Origin: Nitrososphaerota archaeon | GTDB lineage: Archaea; Thermoproteota; Bathyarchaeia; Bathyarchaeales; Bathycorpusculaceae | Direction of reading: 5' to 3' | Length of the DNA: 12,547 nt | NCBI GenBank assembly: GCA_031283385.1 | Contig: JAITBW010000124.1 | Location: 1 to 12,547, forward strand | Part shown: one piece after another, positions 4,957 through 12,300 of the stretch | How the letters are laid out: every line of letters starts with the position of its first letter | Position numbering within the stretch: position 1 is the stretch's first letter | Translations under genes and position numbers: made by a program | Notes under the pieces: model-generated | What the model was told of the DNA's origin: nothing | The model's input: only the letters and a program-made list of their open reading frames with translations | Databases searched by the model: none

Positions 4957-6414
4957 CTATTCTTGATACCAATAATAAATGTTAGAATATTTTCCTTCTA
5001 TAGGATAGTTTGGATCTTCGTATATTATATCTAGTTTTAGTCCGTACTCGTCTATTTTACCTTGCAGTTGACTCCATATCTGTTGTGATGTATCATCTGC
5101 TTGCCATATACCCCATATGTTATCTTCTGGGTGTCGCATACCCCATCCGTAGTTTTGTGGTAAAACCAGAGCTGCATCGGCTTTAATGCTACAGTGAATT
5201 ACTTTGGGGTTTTGTACTACCTCATTCCAGAACCGTTCTAGGGCCTGAAAATGTTCTTCTTGCAATGTATTAGGATTTTCTGGATCTTCTGAGTAATTAA
5301 AAATTAGCACGTATTCTGCTCCGTTTTCGTAGGAGGTTTTCATTTGTTCAAATATTTCTTCACCATCTGCGAGATATGGTGCATGAGTGTATTTCCAAGT
5401 GATTATAGTACCCCAGCTTTTACCTTGCAGATTTGCCGCTCCTCTTACTAGACCAATTTCTTGAATTATAGAGTTATTCCAACCTAACTGCGCCAGTACT
5501 AGATCATAACCGCTTTGGTAATCCCACCAATAAAGACCATAATCAGATGTAAAAACTAAAATTGTCTCTTCTAATTGCGCTTTGTCCAAAAACCGATTTT
5601 CCAATGTTTCCTTAGTTGCGTTTACAAATGCTTTAGCTGAGTCATCAAAGGTTTGTATAGGGTTTTGCTTTAAAATTTCCTCATATGGTTGTATTGGTAA
5701 TTGGTATTTTGTAATGTTTTCTGCTGTGTAAACATTTCTATTCTCTTGGTCAAAGATGTTTTCATGTACTGTAATTGTCCCATTGGGTTGATATATAATA
5801 AGGATTGATGAAGGACGAAGTACCCTACCCTGTTCATCATGTTGATATATAATGACATTAATCGTGCCATCAGGGAAATATGTAGTTTGTTTTTCATCAT
5901 AAACGGTGATTTCGCCCATATTATGTTTTATGATTGTTTCATTTACGCTAATACCTCCTCCAATAAACTCGTCGTGGATAACTGTACTTTCCAATGTAAC
6001 ATGAGCATCAAGCATTTTTCCTCCCGGTTCATCATTGTAATAGATTCCAATAAATGGTTCTCCCCATCTTTCTTTTGCATCATTTACCCACCAGTTCACG
6101 TATGCAGTACTTGTGCCACCGCTAACAGCATAGTTTAGTCCTGACGCAATTGTATAATCACCGATTTCTTCCAGAATGGTAATGTTCCACCAAAAAGGTT
6201 CAGATTGCAGAACGAAGAGGTTTGTGTAGTTTTTTACTTTATCTATGAGTTCTTTTGCTTCTTGAACGGAGTCACCACAATAGGTAACTCCGACATAAAA
6301 CGGTTTTTGTGACCCTTTTTCTTGTTTGTTAAGCATAATATAGCTTATAACCACTATTGAGCCAATTAGCAACATTAATATTATAACTACTGCCCATAGT
6401 TTTACCTGTTTCAT
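4957..6414 (-). CDS. Membrane-anchored extracellular protein, possible glycoside-hydrolase-like TIM barrel
   Basis: A 485-residue protein with one hydrophobic N-terminal helix (about 6-28) after MKQVK, acting as signal anchor; the rest is predicted to be extracellular. The ectodomain has eight N-X-S/T sequons (N62, N77, N158, N211, N233, N265, N313, N373) and is rich in Trp and Tyr. Strand-like segments YVGVTYC (40-46), NLFVLQSEP (65-73), GLNYAVSGG (92-100), FIGIYYNDEP (121-130), ETILVFTSDYG (283-293), SWGTIITWKY (333-342) and AEYVLIFNYSE (366-376) are spaced like a beta/alpha barrel. D128-E129 is at a position where carbohydrate enzymes often carry catalytic acids. Residues about 135-270 look like an insertion with two short repeats, YFPDGTINV (179-187) and YQPNGTITV (208-216). 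A C-terminal domain (about 405-485) holds LPQNYGWGMRHPEDNIWGIW. I do not recognise a named family, and glycan hydrolysis is a guess from fold-like pattern and Trp content. It is a single gene with its own promoter, flanked by terminator signals. The ATG start has GGTGA (6419-6423) 4 nt upstream. Confidence 0.8.
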   Translation of the reverse strand: MKQVKLWAVVIILMLLIGSIVVISYIMLNKQEKGSQKPFYVGVTYCGDSVQEAKELIDKVKNYTNLFVLQSEPFWWNITILEEIGDYTIASGLNYAVSGGTSTAYVNWWVNDAKERWGEPFIGIYYNDEPGGKMLDAHVTLESTVIHDEFIGGGISVNETIIKHNMGEITVYDEKQTTYFPDGTINVIIYQHDEQGRVLRPSSILIIYQPNGTITVHENIFDQENRNVYTAENITKYQLPIQPYEEILKQNPIQTFDDSAKAFVNATKETLENRFLDKAQLEETILVFTSDYGLYWWDYQSGYDLVLAQLGWNNSIIQEIGLVRGAANLQGKSWGTIITWKYTHAPYLADGEEIFEQMKTSYENGAEYVLIFNYSEDPENPNTLQEEHFQALERFWNEVVQNPKVIHCSIKADAALVLPQNYGWGMRHPEDNIWGIWQADDTSQQIWSQLQGKIDEYGLKLDIIYEDPNYPIEGKYSNIYYWYQE

Positions 6415-6441
6415 TTATTCACCATTATACATCATTTATGT

Positions 6442-6464
6442 GGGGGGGGGGGAGGTATAATTAA
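6442..6464 (-). promoter_or_regulatory. Promoter with TATA-like box and 11-bp poly-C tract
   Basis: Reading the minus strand, a TATA-like TTAATTATA (6464-6456) is followed by a run of 11 C (6452-6442) and then 27 nt to the ATG at 6414. With the usual distance of about 25 bp, transcription would start near 6435, just past the tract, giving a leader of about 20 nt that contains GGTGA. The homopolymer therefore sits between box and start site, where length changes would alter promoter spacing. Promoter position is inferred; the tract is seen directly. Confidence 0.45.
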
Positions 6465-6625
6465 TAGTTTTCTTAAATTCGCTAGTTTTTAACTGAAAAT
6501 GCGCTGCAAGCATTTACTTCTTCATTGCTGAATGTATTCTATTTGCCTCTATTTTATGTTAGTTGTCTGCTTTTTAGATGTGTACTGAGAAAATAGTGTT
6601 TATAAAAAATTGAGAAGGTAGTTAG
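6465..6625. other. Intergenic spacer with small inverted repeat
   Basis: This stretch lies between the gatE end and the surface-protein promoter and is AT-rich with no credible coding frame. It holds a perfect 6-bp inverted repeat, AAATGC (6497-6502) and GCATTT (6510-6515) around a 7-nt loop, about 30 bp upstream of the TATA-like box of the surface-protein gene. It could be a regulator site or a hairpin, but nothing ties it to a function. The left end carries the gatE terminator tract. I see no tRNA or clear C/D-box RNA in it. Confidence 0.3.
6604..6609 (-). terminator. Oligo-T terminator of gatDE
   Basis: On the minus strand six T (6609-6604) begin 16 bp after the gatE stop codon (6626-6628), within ATTTTTTATA. 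This fits a U-tract archaeal terminator. No stable hairpin precedes it. Confidence 0.4.
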
Positions 6626-8527
6626 TTAAAGTTTTTGTTTTAAAATTTTGCTAACTAGCTCTGGTGTGGCTTTACCTCGGACTTCTTTCATTACTATACC
6701 CATTAACATGCCAAACGCGTTTTTGCCGTTCTGTTCAATTACCTGTTTATTAGTAGTGATAATGCGGTTAACAATAATTTCCAAGTCTGCTTCTGTAAAC
6801 ATTTTCAAACCTAATGCGGTTGTTGCATCTTGAATAGTTTTGTTCTCGTTTTTTGCGAGCCAGCTAAAGACATCTGCTGTTGCTTCTTTAGCAAGGGTAC
6901 CTGAGTCGACAGCGGCAAATAATGCTTTAATTTGTTTTTCATCAACATTTTCAACGGTAACGCCGTCACGTTTGAGTGCTTTTACAGTTTCTGTGAGAAA
7001 TGCGGCGACAGTGGAAGCGGTAACTGTACTAGTTTCTTTAACTATTTCTTCAAATAGAGTGGCATATTCAGAGTCAATTATTTGTTTTGACAGTTTCTCA
7101 TTTAGCGTGTATTGTTTCATTAAGCGTGCAAGTTTTCTTTCAGCTGGTTCTGGTAGATTAGCTTGAACATTTTTAACAAGTTCTTCTGTTATTGCTTGAG
7201 CTGGAATATCCGTTTCAGGATACATTCTAGCTGCTCCGGGTCGTGGTCGCATGTAGCGTGTTGTGCCGTCGTCTTTTGCTGTTCTAGTTTCAGTGGGTAT
7301 ACCTATAAGGGCTTCTTGTGTGCGTTCTATTACTGCTTTTAGTGCATCTTTGCAGTTTTCCTCTATGTCGGCGACAAATACTACGCCGTCGTTTTCTGTA
7401 GCGTTAACTTTTTTGCATACTTTTGTGACTTCTTCTGGTGTTATGCCATAGTTAGGCATTTCGTCGGTGTGAAATATCCCTCCGACTCTGCCCCAAAATT
7501 TAGCGTAATCAGAGAGTTCTGAGCCAACACGGAAATTAGGCATTAATTCTCTGCCTAAAAGCCCAGCGAATCCTGCAAGTTTAACTGCAAAAACTTTAAA
7601 GTTCTTATCCACAGCTTTTCGAATAACTTTTGATTTTGACTCTCTAAATACATCTGTAACGGCAACAAACTCTGGCTTTAAAACATCTTTACTTATGCCA
7701 AGACTATGCAGCTCTTCTTTTACCTTAATCCATCCGAGTTGACGTTGCACTTCATATTCAATTACTGTTGAAATTAACTCTAATTCCTGTACACCTTTAA
7801 TTTCAATTAATGCGCCATTTGGAATTGACACATTAAGATCTTGACGAATAACACCTAGACCACGCATAACTTTACCTGTATCACGCAAAATCCTGCCAAT
7901 TGCTAAAGCAACATGCTGCGCTTCAAGCGGAGAATATATCACAGGTGCTGTAGCAACTTCAATTAACGGAATTCCAAGACGATCTACACGATAACGAATA
8001 GTTTTACCCTCATCCTCAGTACATATCTTACGCGCAGCATCCTCTTCAAGACTCGCTGCCTGCATAGGAATAACTTTCTCTCCCACTTTTATCCAGCCAT
8101 CTAAGGCAATTATGCATGTACGCTGAAAACCTGTAGTATTTGAACCATCAATAACTGTTTTACGCATAACATGCACTTCATCAACAGGCTGCATATTCAT
8201 CATAAGAGACGCTGTAAGAACGACTTTTAATGCATCCATGTTTAGCAGGTGGGGTGGTTCTTCATCCATTTCTACAAGGCATGCGCATTTATGATTTGCC
8301 TCATAAATAATTTTGACGCCCTTTTGAAACTCAAAAAACGCTGCTGGGTCAACTTGTCCTAGCTCGCTTTGCGTAGGACGAAGACGACGCAAAAAAGTTG
8401 TTTCAGGCTCATCTTTAAACAACTCTGGCTGGCAGCTGCAAAATAGTTTTGAGCCAACACTAAGTTGTTGATGGATTTCTAAGCCGACTTTTAAACCAAT
8501 TTTAGCGTAATCTATAGTAGTTGCCAT
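6626..8527 (-). CDS. gatE: Glutamyl-tRNA(Gln) amidotransferase subunit E
   Basis: GatE is the kinase/tRNA-binding subunit of the archaeal GatDE amidotransferase. It activates Glu on misacylated Glu-tRNA(Gln) with ATP and uses ammonia from GatD to form Gln-tRNA(Gln). The frame is open to 8590, but ATG 8525-8527 is preferred because GLKVGLEIHQQL (11-22) follows at the family position and the longer form would lie inside gatD; this gives 633 residues. The GatB-like catalytic core (about 10-285) includes a four-cysteine zinc site (C30, C32, C81, C83), MDEEPPH (87-93), DGSNTTGFQRT (127-137) and RQDLNVSI (228-235). An inserted AspRS-like GAD domain follows (about 290-425), then TRYMRPRPGAARMYPETDIP (423-442), a helical part and a YqeY-like tail (about 495-633) ending at KNAFGMLMGIVMKEVRGKA (602-620). 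The start is 1 bp after the gatD stop, and GGAG in the gatD end serves as ribosome binding site. Complete, with no missing domain. Confidence 0.97.
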   Translation of the reverse strand: MATTIDYAKIGLKVGLEIHQQLSVGSKLFCSCQPELFKDEPETTFLRRLRPTQSELGQVDPAAFFEFQKGVKIIYEANHKCACLVEMDEEPPHLLNMDALKVVLTASLMMNMQPVDEVHVMRKTVIDGSNTTGFQRTCIIALDGWIKVGEKVIPMQAASLEEDAARKICTEDEGKTIRYRVDRLGIPLIEVATAPVIYSPLEAQHVALAIGRILRDTGKVMRGLGVIRQDLNVSIPNGALIEIKGVQELELISTVIEYEVQRQLGWIKVKEELHSLGISKDVLKPEFVAVTDVFRESKSKVIRKAVDKNFKVFAVKLAGFAGLLGRELMPNFRVGSELSDYAKFWGRVGGIFHTDEMPNYGITPEEVTKVCKKVNATENDGVVFVADIEENCKDALKAVIERTQEALIGIPTETRTAKDDGTTRYMRPRPGAARMYPETDIPAQAITEELVKNVQANLPEPAERKLARLMKQYTLNEKLSKQIIDSEYATLFEEIVKETSTVTASTVAAFLTETVKALKRDGVTVENVDEKQIKALFAAVDSGTLAKEATADVFSWLAKNENKTIQDATTALGLKMFTEADLEIIVNRIITTNKQVIEQNGKNAFGMLMGIVMKEVRGKATPELVSKILKQKL

Positions 8528-8528
8528 T

Positions 8529-9875
8529 TCACTGTGCTCCGTAAATAATTTTATCTTGAGGTAATGTGCATGGTGTAAATTCGCCTGCAATATTAGTTAT
8601 CAATAACTGCTTTACTTCCTCTAAATTGCTAGACTGTCCAAGTGCCCACATAAGTTTCACAAGCCCTGTCTCAGGAAACATGTCCTCAAGTGGAATAACA
8701 CCCATGTTCAACAAGTCACGTCCAGTATCATAAACATTCATGTTAACCCTACCCCAAATGCATTGAGACGCAAGAGCTACAACTACGCCTTTTGTTATGG
8801 CGTTTTTGATAGAGTCAAAACAAAATCTGCTAACATGTCCTAAACCAGAACCCTCAAGCAAAATGCCTCTAAAACCTTGATTAACGTAAAAATCAATAAC
8901 TGATGGATCCATACCTGGATAAAACGTTACAAGTGCAACTTTCTCACAAAAATCAGGCTTCAACACTAACTGTTTTGAAAAGTCGCGACGTGTGTAATCG
9001 CCTTCTTGCATGAGAATTTCTTGATTTAAAACTCTAGCTATTGGAAAGCCGTTAATGGATTTGAATGTGTCACGACGGCTTGTATGGCATTTACGTGCTT
9101 TAACGCCTCTATGTACAGCAATAGCTGAATCAGAGATTGTTTCATGCATAGCTAAACCCACTTCAGCAAAAGGTGCTTCGCCTGCAGCTTTAACTGCGCC
9201 AATTAAATTAGTTGCAGCATCACTACTTGGACGATCAGATGAACGCTGAGATCCAACAAAAATAACTGGCACTGGCAAATTTTGTAATGCAAAACTTAAC
9301 GCGGCTGCAGTGTATCCCATGGTGTCTGTGCCGTGAGCAATTACGATGCCATCTACCTTTTGATTTATGTGTTCAGCAATTTTTTGGGCAAGTGTGGTCC
9401 AATTTTTCGGTGTTAAATTTTCGCTATAAATGCTGAAAACAATTTCGGTGTCAACGCGAGCAATTTCTGAAAGCTCTGGTACAACACCGTAAAGATCATT
9501 TGCTGACATAGCTGAGCGCACAGCACCTGTTCTATAGTCAACACGGCTAGCAATGGTTCCTCCGGTACTCATAATTACAACATGAGGTAAAACAGAGTTC
9601 TGCTCAGGCAGAGCAGGCGATGCAAACATAGGCTTAGTGCCAACACCTGCCTTTTCAACAGTAACATTCTCAGAAGCAGCTATACCCACATTATAGCCGC
9701 TTTTCATTTTTATAATAATATTTGTAGCATCTCCCAACTCAGAACGGGGAATTAGGATTCCTTCATAGACTTTACCCTTACTGGTAATGCGCACAATATC
9801 TCCAATTTGACAGTTAGCATCTTTAAGCAAACGTAATGCTATGCCTTTGTAACCTGACTTTTCCATTTCACTCAT
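8529..9875 (-). CDS. gatD: Glutamyl-tRNA(Gln) amidotransferase subunit D
   Basis: GatD is the glutaminase subunit of GatDE and supplies ammonia to GatE. The 448-residue protein has an N-terminal beta-barrel domain (about 8-80: GDIVRITSKGKVYEGILIPR, 25-44), then a type I L-asparaginase domain. Active-site features are the MSTGGTIAS loop (102-110, nucleophile T107), HGTDTM (181-186, T183 and D184) and the lysine K262 in ARKCHTSRRDTFKSING (260-276). VGSQRSSDRPSSDA (207-220) and LLEGSGLGHV are also family blocks. ATG 9875 is favoured by GAGGAG (9882-9887) 6 nt upstream; a second ATG at 9866 (residue 4) is less well placed. It is co-transcribed with gatE, 1 bp apart. This heterodimer pair is confined to archaea and is good evidence for the domain of the host. 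Confidence 0.97.
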   Translation of the reverse strand: MSEMEKSGYKGIALRLLKDANCQIGDIVRITSKGKVYEGILIPRSELGDATNIIIKMKSGYNVGIAASENVTVEKAGVGTKPMFASPALPEQNSVLPHVVIMSTGGTIASRVDYRTGAVRSAMSANDLYGVVPELSEIARVDTEIVFSIYSENLTPKNWTTLAQKIAEHINQKVDGIVIAHGTDTMGYTAAALSFALQNLPVPVIFVGSQRSSDRPSSDAATNLIGAVKAAGEAPFAEVGLAMHETISDSAIAVHRGVKARKCHTSRRDTFKSINGFPIARVLNQEILMQEGDYTRRDFSKQLVLKPDFCEKVALVTFYPGMDPSVIDFYVNQGFRGILLEGSGLGHVSRFCFDSIKNAITKGVVVALASQCIWGRVNMNVYDTGRDLLNMGVIPLEDMFPETGLVKLMWALGQSSNLEEVKQLLITNIAGEFTPCTLPQDKIIYGAQ

Positions 9876-9913
9876 CCATATCTCCTCTATTAAACCGTAA
9901 ACCCAACGCCTAC

Positions 9914-9921
9914 TCTAAAAC
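9914..9921 (-). promoter_or_regulatory. Possible gatDE promoter (TATA-like box)
   Basis: On the minus strand TTTTAGAG (9921-9914) lies about 43 bp before the gatD ATG. A start about 25 bp downstream would leave a leader of about 17 nt holding GAGGAG, the same layout as other promoters in the window. A competing box, TTTAAAAA (9970-9963), would give a leader of about 67 nt. Sequence alone does not decide between them. Confidence 0.33.
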
Positions 9922-10036
9922 GTCTGGTTCTATGTTACCTAATACATACAATACTAAAAGCTTTTTTAAACAACATGAAAACAAAAAAGTTTTTTTCCAT
10001 ATTTTCTTCTTATATGCACCCTTGTTGCGGCGTAGC

Positions 10037-10047
10037 TTTTTTATAAG
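10037..10047 (+). promoter_or_regulatory. ips promoter (TATA box)
   Basis: TTTTTTATAAG is a good archaeal TATA box about 43 bp before the GTG start of ips. Predicted initiation near 10068 gives a leader of about 19 nt that includes AGGTG (10074-10078), 8 nt before the start codon. The rest of the 211-bp divergent spacer contains A/T tracts (for example AAAAGCTTTT at 9956-9965, and six A then G then seven T at 9984-9997) that may bend or bind chromatin proteins. No other gene is visible there. Confidence 0.5.
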
Positions 10048-10086
10048 GGCTAACACAAATATGCAAGTTAAGTAGGTGCAAAAGAA

Positions 10087-11142
10087 GTGCCAAAAATTAA
10101 AGTTGCATTAATCGGTGTTGGAAATTGTGCTTCAGCCTTCCTTCAAGGTTTAAGTTATTACGGAAATACTGCAAAAACAGAAGAAATTGTTGGTTTACGA
10201 AACCCAACATTGGCAGGATATGTTCCCGATGACATAACTGTTGTTGCAGCTTTTGATGTAGATGAACGGAAAATTGGCTTAGATCTCTCAGAAGCAATTT
10301 ATGCTGAACCAAATAATACCCCACAAATTTCACAAGTACCAAAAACGGGCGTTATAGTAAACAAAGGACCACTTCTAGATGGAGTTGGCGAATCAACTAA
10401 ACATATCATTCAGGTAAGTGTCAAAGCTGAGGTTGATATAGTTAAAACTCTCAAAGAAGCAGATGCTGAAATAGTTATAAACTTGCTTCCCAGTGGAGCA
10501 GTTAAGGCAACTGAATACTATGCAAAACAAGCTATCGCCGCAAACTGTGCATTTATCAATGCAACACCAAACTTTATCGCAAGCGACCCTTCATGGGAAA
10601 AACAATTCAAAGAAGCAAACTTACCCCTTGTAGGCGACGATTTAGTAGACCAAATTGGCTCAACAGCATTACATAAAACATTACTTAAACTACTCTCTGA
10701 TAGCGGAGTAAAAATCACTGAAACTTATCAACTTGACGTCGGCGGCGGCGCAGAGTCTGTAGACACTCTCGAACGCACAAGAGACGCAAAACGCACAATT
10801 AAAACAGAAGCCGTCGCTTCAGCATTACCCTATAAAACACAAATTGTTGCAGGCTCAACTGACTATGTTGATTTCTTACAAAACAAACGTGACAGCTATT
10901 TCTACATTGACGGCGTCTACTTCTGCAATACACCCATTAAAATTGACCTTAAATTCCAAACTGTAGACGCACCAAACGCGGGTAGTGTACTTCTAGATGT
11001 AATTCGCGCAGTCAAAGTAGCATTAACTAAAAAACAAAATGGCGCAATTGAACCAATTTGCGCTTACGGATTCAAACGCCCACCTAAAATTACTTCAATA
11101 ACAACAGCTGATGAAGAATTCAAGCGTTACACAAACGCCTAA
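10087..11142 (+). CDS. ips: Myo-inositol-1-phosphate synthase (short archaeal/actinobacterial type)
   Basis: NAD-dependent enzyme that converts D-glucose 6-phosphate to 1L-myo-inositol 1-phosphate, the entry point for inositol phospholipids (archaetidylinositol) and inositol solutes in archaea. The 351-residue length matches archaeal and mycobacterial enzymes rather than the roughly 530-residue eukaryotic form. The Rossmann fold begins at residue 4 with ALIGVGNCASAFLQGLSYY (7-25). Further blocks are VAAFDVDERKIG (53-64), VINLLPSGA (130-138), FINATPNFIASDP (156-168), LVGDDLVDQIGSTALHKTLL (181-200), LDVGGGAESVDTLERTRDAK (216-235, active-site region) and DAPNAGSVLLDVIRAVKVAL (294-313). The GTG start at 10087 is supported by AGGTG 8 nt upstream and by the Rossmann strand directly after. 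Divergent from gatD; convergent with pgi/pmi, an enzyme that handles the same substrate. Confidence 0.96.
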   Translation: MPKIKVALIGVGNCASAFLQGLSYYGNTAKTEEIVGLRNPTLAGYVPDDITVVAAFDVDERKIGLDLSEAIYAEPNNTPQISQVPKTGVIVNKGPLLDGVGESTKHIIQVSVKAEVDIVKTLKEADAEIVINLLPSGAVKATEYYAKQAIAANCAFINATPNFIASDPSWEKQFKEANLPLVGDDLVDQIGSTALHKTLLKLLSDSGVKITETYQLDVGGGAESVDTLERTRDAKRTIKTEAVASALPYKTQIVAGSTDYVDFLQNKRDSYFYIDGVYFCNTPIKIDLKFQTVDAPNAGSVLLDVIRAVKVALTKKQNGAIEPICAYGFKRPPKITSITTADEEFKRYTNA

Positions 11143-11149
11143 ACCTTCC

Positions 11150-11160
11150 TTTTTTAAAAA
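11150..11160. terminator. Overlapping bidirectional T/A terminator
   Basis: Six T (11150-11155) followed by five A (11156-11160) lie between the convergent ips and pgi/pmi genes. The T run starts 8 bp after the ips stop, and the A run, read on the minus strand as five T, covers the last codons of pgi/pmi. One 11-bp element could end both transcripts in an 11-bp intergenic gap. Inference from U-tract termination in archaea. Confidence 0.4.
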
Positions 11161-12290
11161 CGCTGCGAATGCGCTACAAAAGTTGTACCAGTAATTTTTT
11201 CTATTTCTTTTATCACTTGCTCTCTTATACAATTCTCTTTTAAAGAACTCTTTAACTTGTCAATTGTTTGAACTGGCGTAGGGTCAATTTCACGTAGCAC
11301 AGCCAGATAATTGCTCAAAAAATCAGCCACAGCAACAACTGAGAGCATCTTTGCAAGATTATCTCTACCTTGACTCCAAATTTCATAAATGCCTATCCCT
11401 GCTGGTTTTATGAGCTCTTTTGTTATCTCAATACGACTACGTATCTCTACAGGCTCATCATTATCTCGTATAAAAATTGCGACAAAAACATTTTTCATGT
11501 TTTCACTCTTTTCATACCCAACTATTTCATTATGATTCAACTCGGGAAAATTATCCCATTTTGACATCATTTTAGCATTCTCATTAATCTGCTGCTTAAG
11601 TCGCCTTGCAACACTACTGAAAATGCCAAAACCGTAAATCATGGGGATAAAACCTTCAATATTTACTGCTAATGTTTTCGTTAGACTATCTTTAACTGGA
11701 ATTTCAACAGCATTTTGCATTTCAATAGCTTTTATAACAGACACTGCTTCATCTAATTCAGCAGAAACTCTTGACGTTAAACCTATTTTCTCAAGAAAAA
11801 CCAGCAAAGGTATAAGCATATACGGTAAAGCTGCACGAGGCGGCATACCTGCTGGAACTTGCAAATACGGAATCTTTAGCTTCTCCGCAATCTCCATAAG
11901 TGTACCACCACTTGTTATACAATAAATCATACACTTTTTCTTAATAGCATCACGTAAAGAACTCAGAGTCTCCTCTGTATCCCCCGTATAACTAGTTACA
12001 AGAACCAAAGTCTCATCATTAGCATAAACAGGCAAATGATACTCCCTATTAACCTCTATAGGAATACAAACATTACTTTTTGCCCAATCTTTAAGAAGCT
12101 CACCACCTATAGCTGAACCACCCATCCCAGTAATAATAATATTCACAGGTCTAGAATAACTAGTGATTATACCCGCCGCCAAATTAGCTGCTTTCTGATA
12201 ATGCGTATGCATACTAAGACAATAATTTAACATACCCACTTTATCTATCGCCTTGATACTTTCGCGATCCTCTAGACGATGTTTATCCAT
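11154..12290 (-). CDS. Bifunctional phosphoglucose/phosphomannose isomerase
   Basis: Archaeal PGI/PMI of the SIS-domain superfamily, interconverting fructose 6-phosphate with glucose 6-phosphate or mannose 6-phosphate in the cytoplasm. The 378-residue protein has two SIS domains. The N-terminal one carries ITGMGGSAIGGELL (53-66) and the sugar-phosphate loop TSYTGDTEETLSS (99-111; usually SYSGNTEET, here with T and D substitutions). PPRAALPYML (150-159) follows, then the C-terminal domain with ENAKMMSKWDNFPELNHNEIVG (within 237-258), whose E250 and H253 are catalytic candidates. The tail near 335-378 contains DPTPV (336-340). ATG 12290 is preferred because GAGGT (12298-12302) is 7 nt upstream; GTG 12293 is only 4 nt away and would add one residue. 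The start is about 10 bp after the stop of the upstream membrane protein gene, so the two probably form an operon. Its product could feed glucose 6-phosphate to the convergent ips. Confidence 0.94.
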   Translation of the reverse strand: MDKHRLEDRESIKAIDKVGMLNYCLSMHTHYQKAANLAAGIITSYSRPVNIIITGMGGSAIGGELLKDWAKSNVCIPIEVNREYHLPVYANDETLVLVTSYTGDTEETLSSLRDAIKKKCMIYCITSGGTLMEIAEKLKIPYLQVPAGMPPRAALPYMLIPLLVFLEKIGLTSRVSAELDEAVSVIKAIEMQNAVEIPVKDSLTKTLAVNIEGFIPMIYGFGIFSSVARRLKQQINENAKMMSKWDNFPELNHNEIVGYEKSENMKNVFVAIFIRDNDEPVEIRSRIEITKELIKPAGIGIYEIWSQGRDNLAKMLSVVAVADFLSNYLAVLREIDPTPVQTIDKLKSSLKENCIREQVIKEIEKITGTTFVAHSQRF

Positions 12291-12300
12291 CACTTAAACC

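Noticed and set aside
5839..6138. A 99-codon plus-strand frame opposite the surface-protein gene
   Set aside because: Antisense to a much longer gene with clear protein features; no start signals and biased, low-quality composition.
6415..6625. Possible C/D-box small RNA (CTGA motifs at 6493 and 6528 and a C-box-like ATGATGT on the minus strand)
   Set aside because: No properly spaced C, D', C' and D boxes on one strand.
6640..7460. Several open frames of 60-110 codons on the plus strand opposite gatE
   Set aside because: They are Ser/Val/Ala-rich shadows of the gatE codon pattern, with no ribosome binding sites or family similarity.
8528..8590. Longer N-terminus of GatE with 21 extra residues
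   Set aside because: The extension lies inside gatD, has no family similarity, and ATG 8527 has a better ribosome binding context and the expected family start.
9868..9879. Three-codon frame ATG-GAT-GAG-TGA overlapping the gatD start on the minus strand
   Set aside because: It is only 2 nt from the Shine-Dalgarno motif, too close for good initiation, and such short frames are expected by chance next to an ATG.
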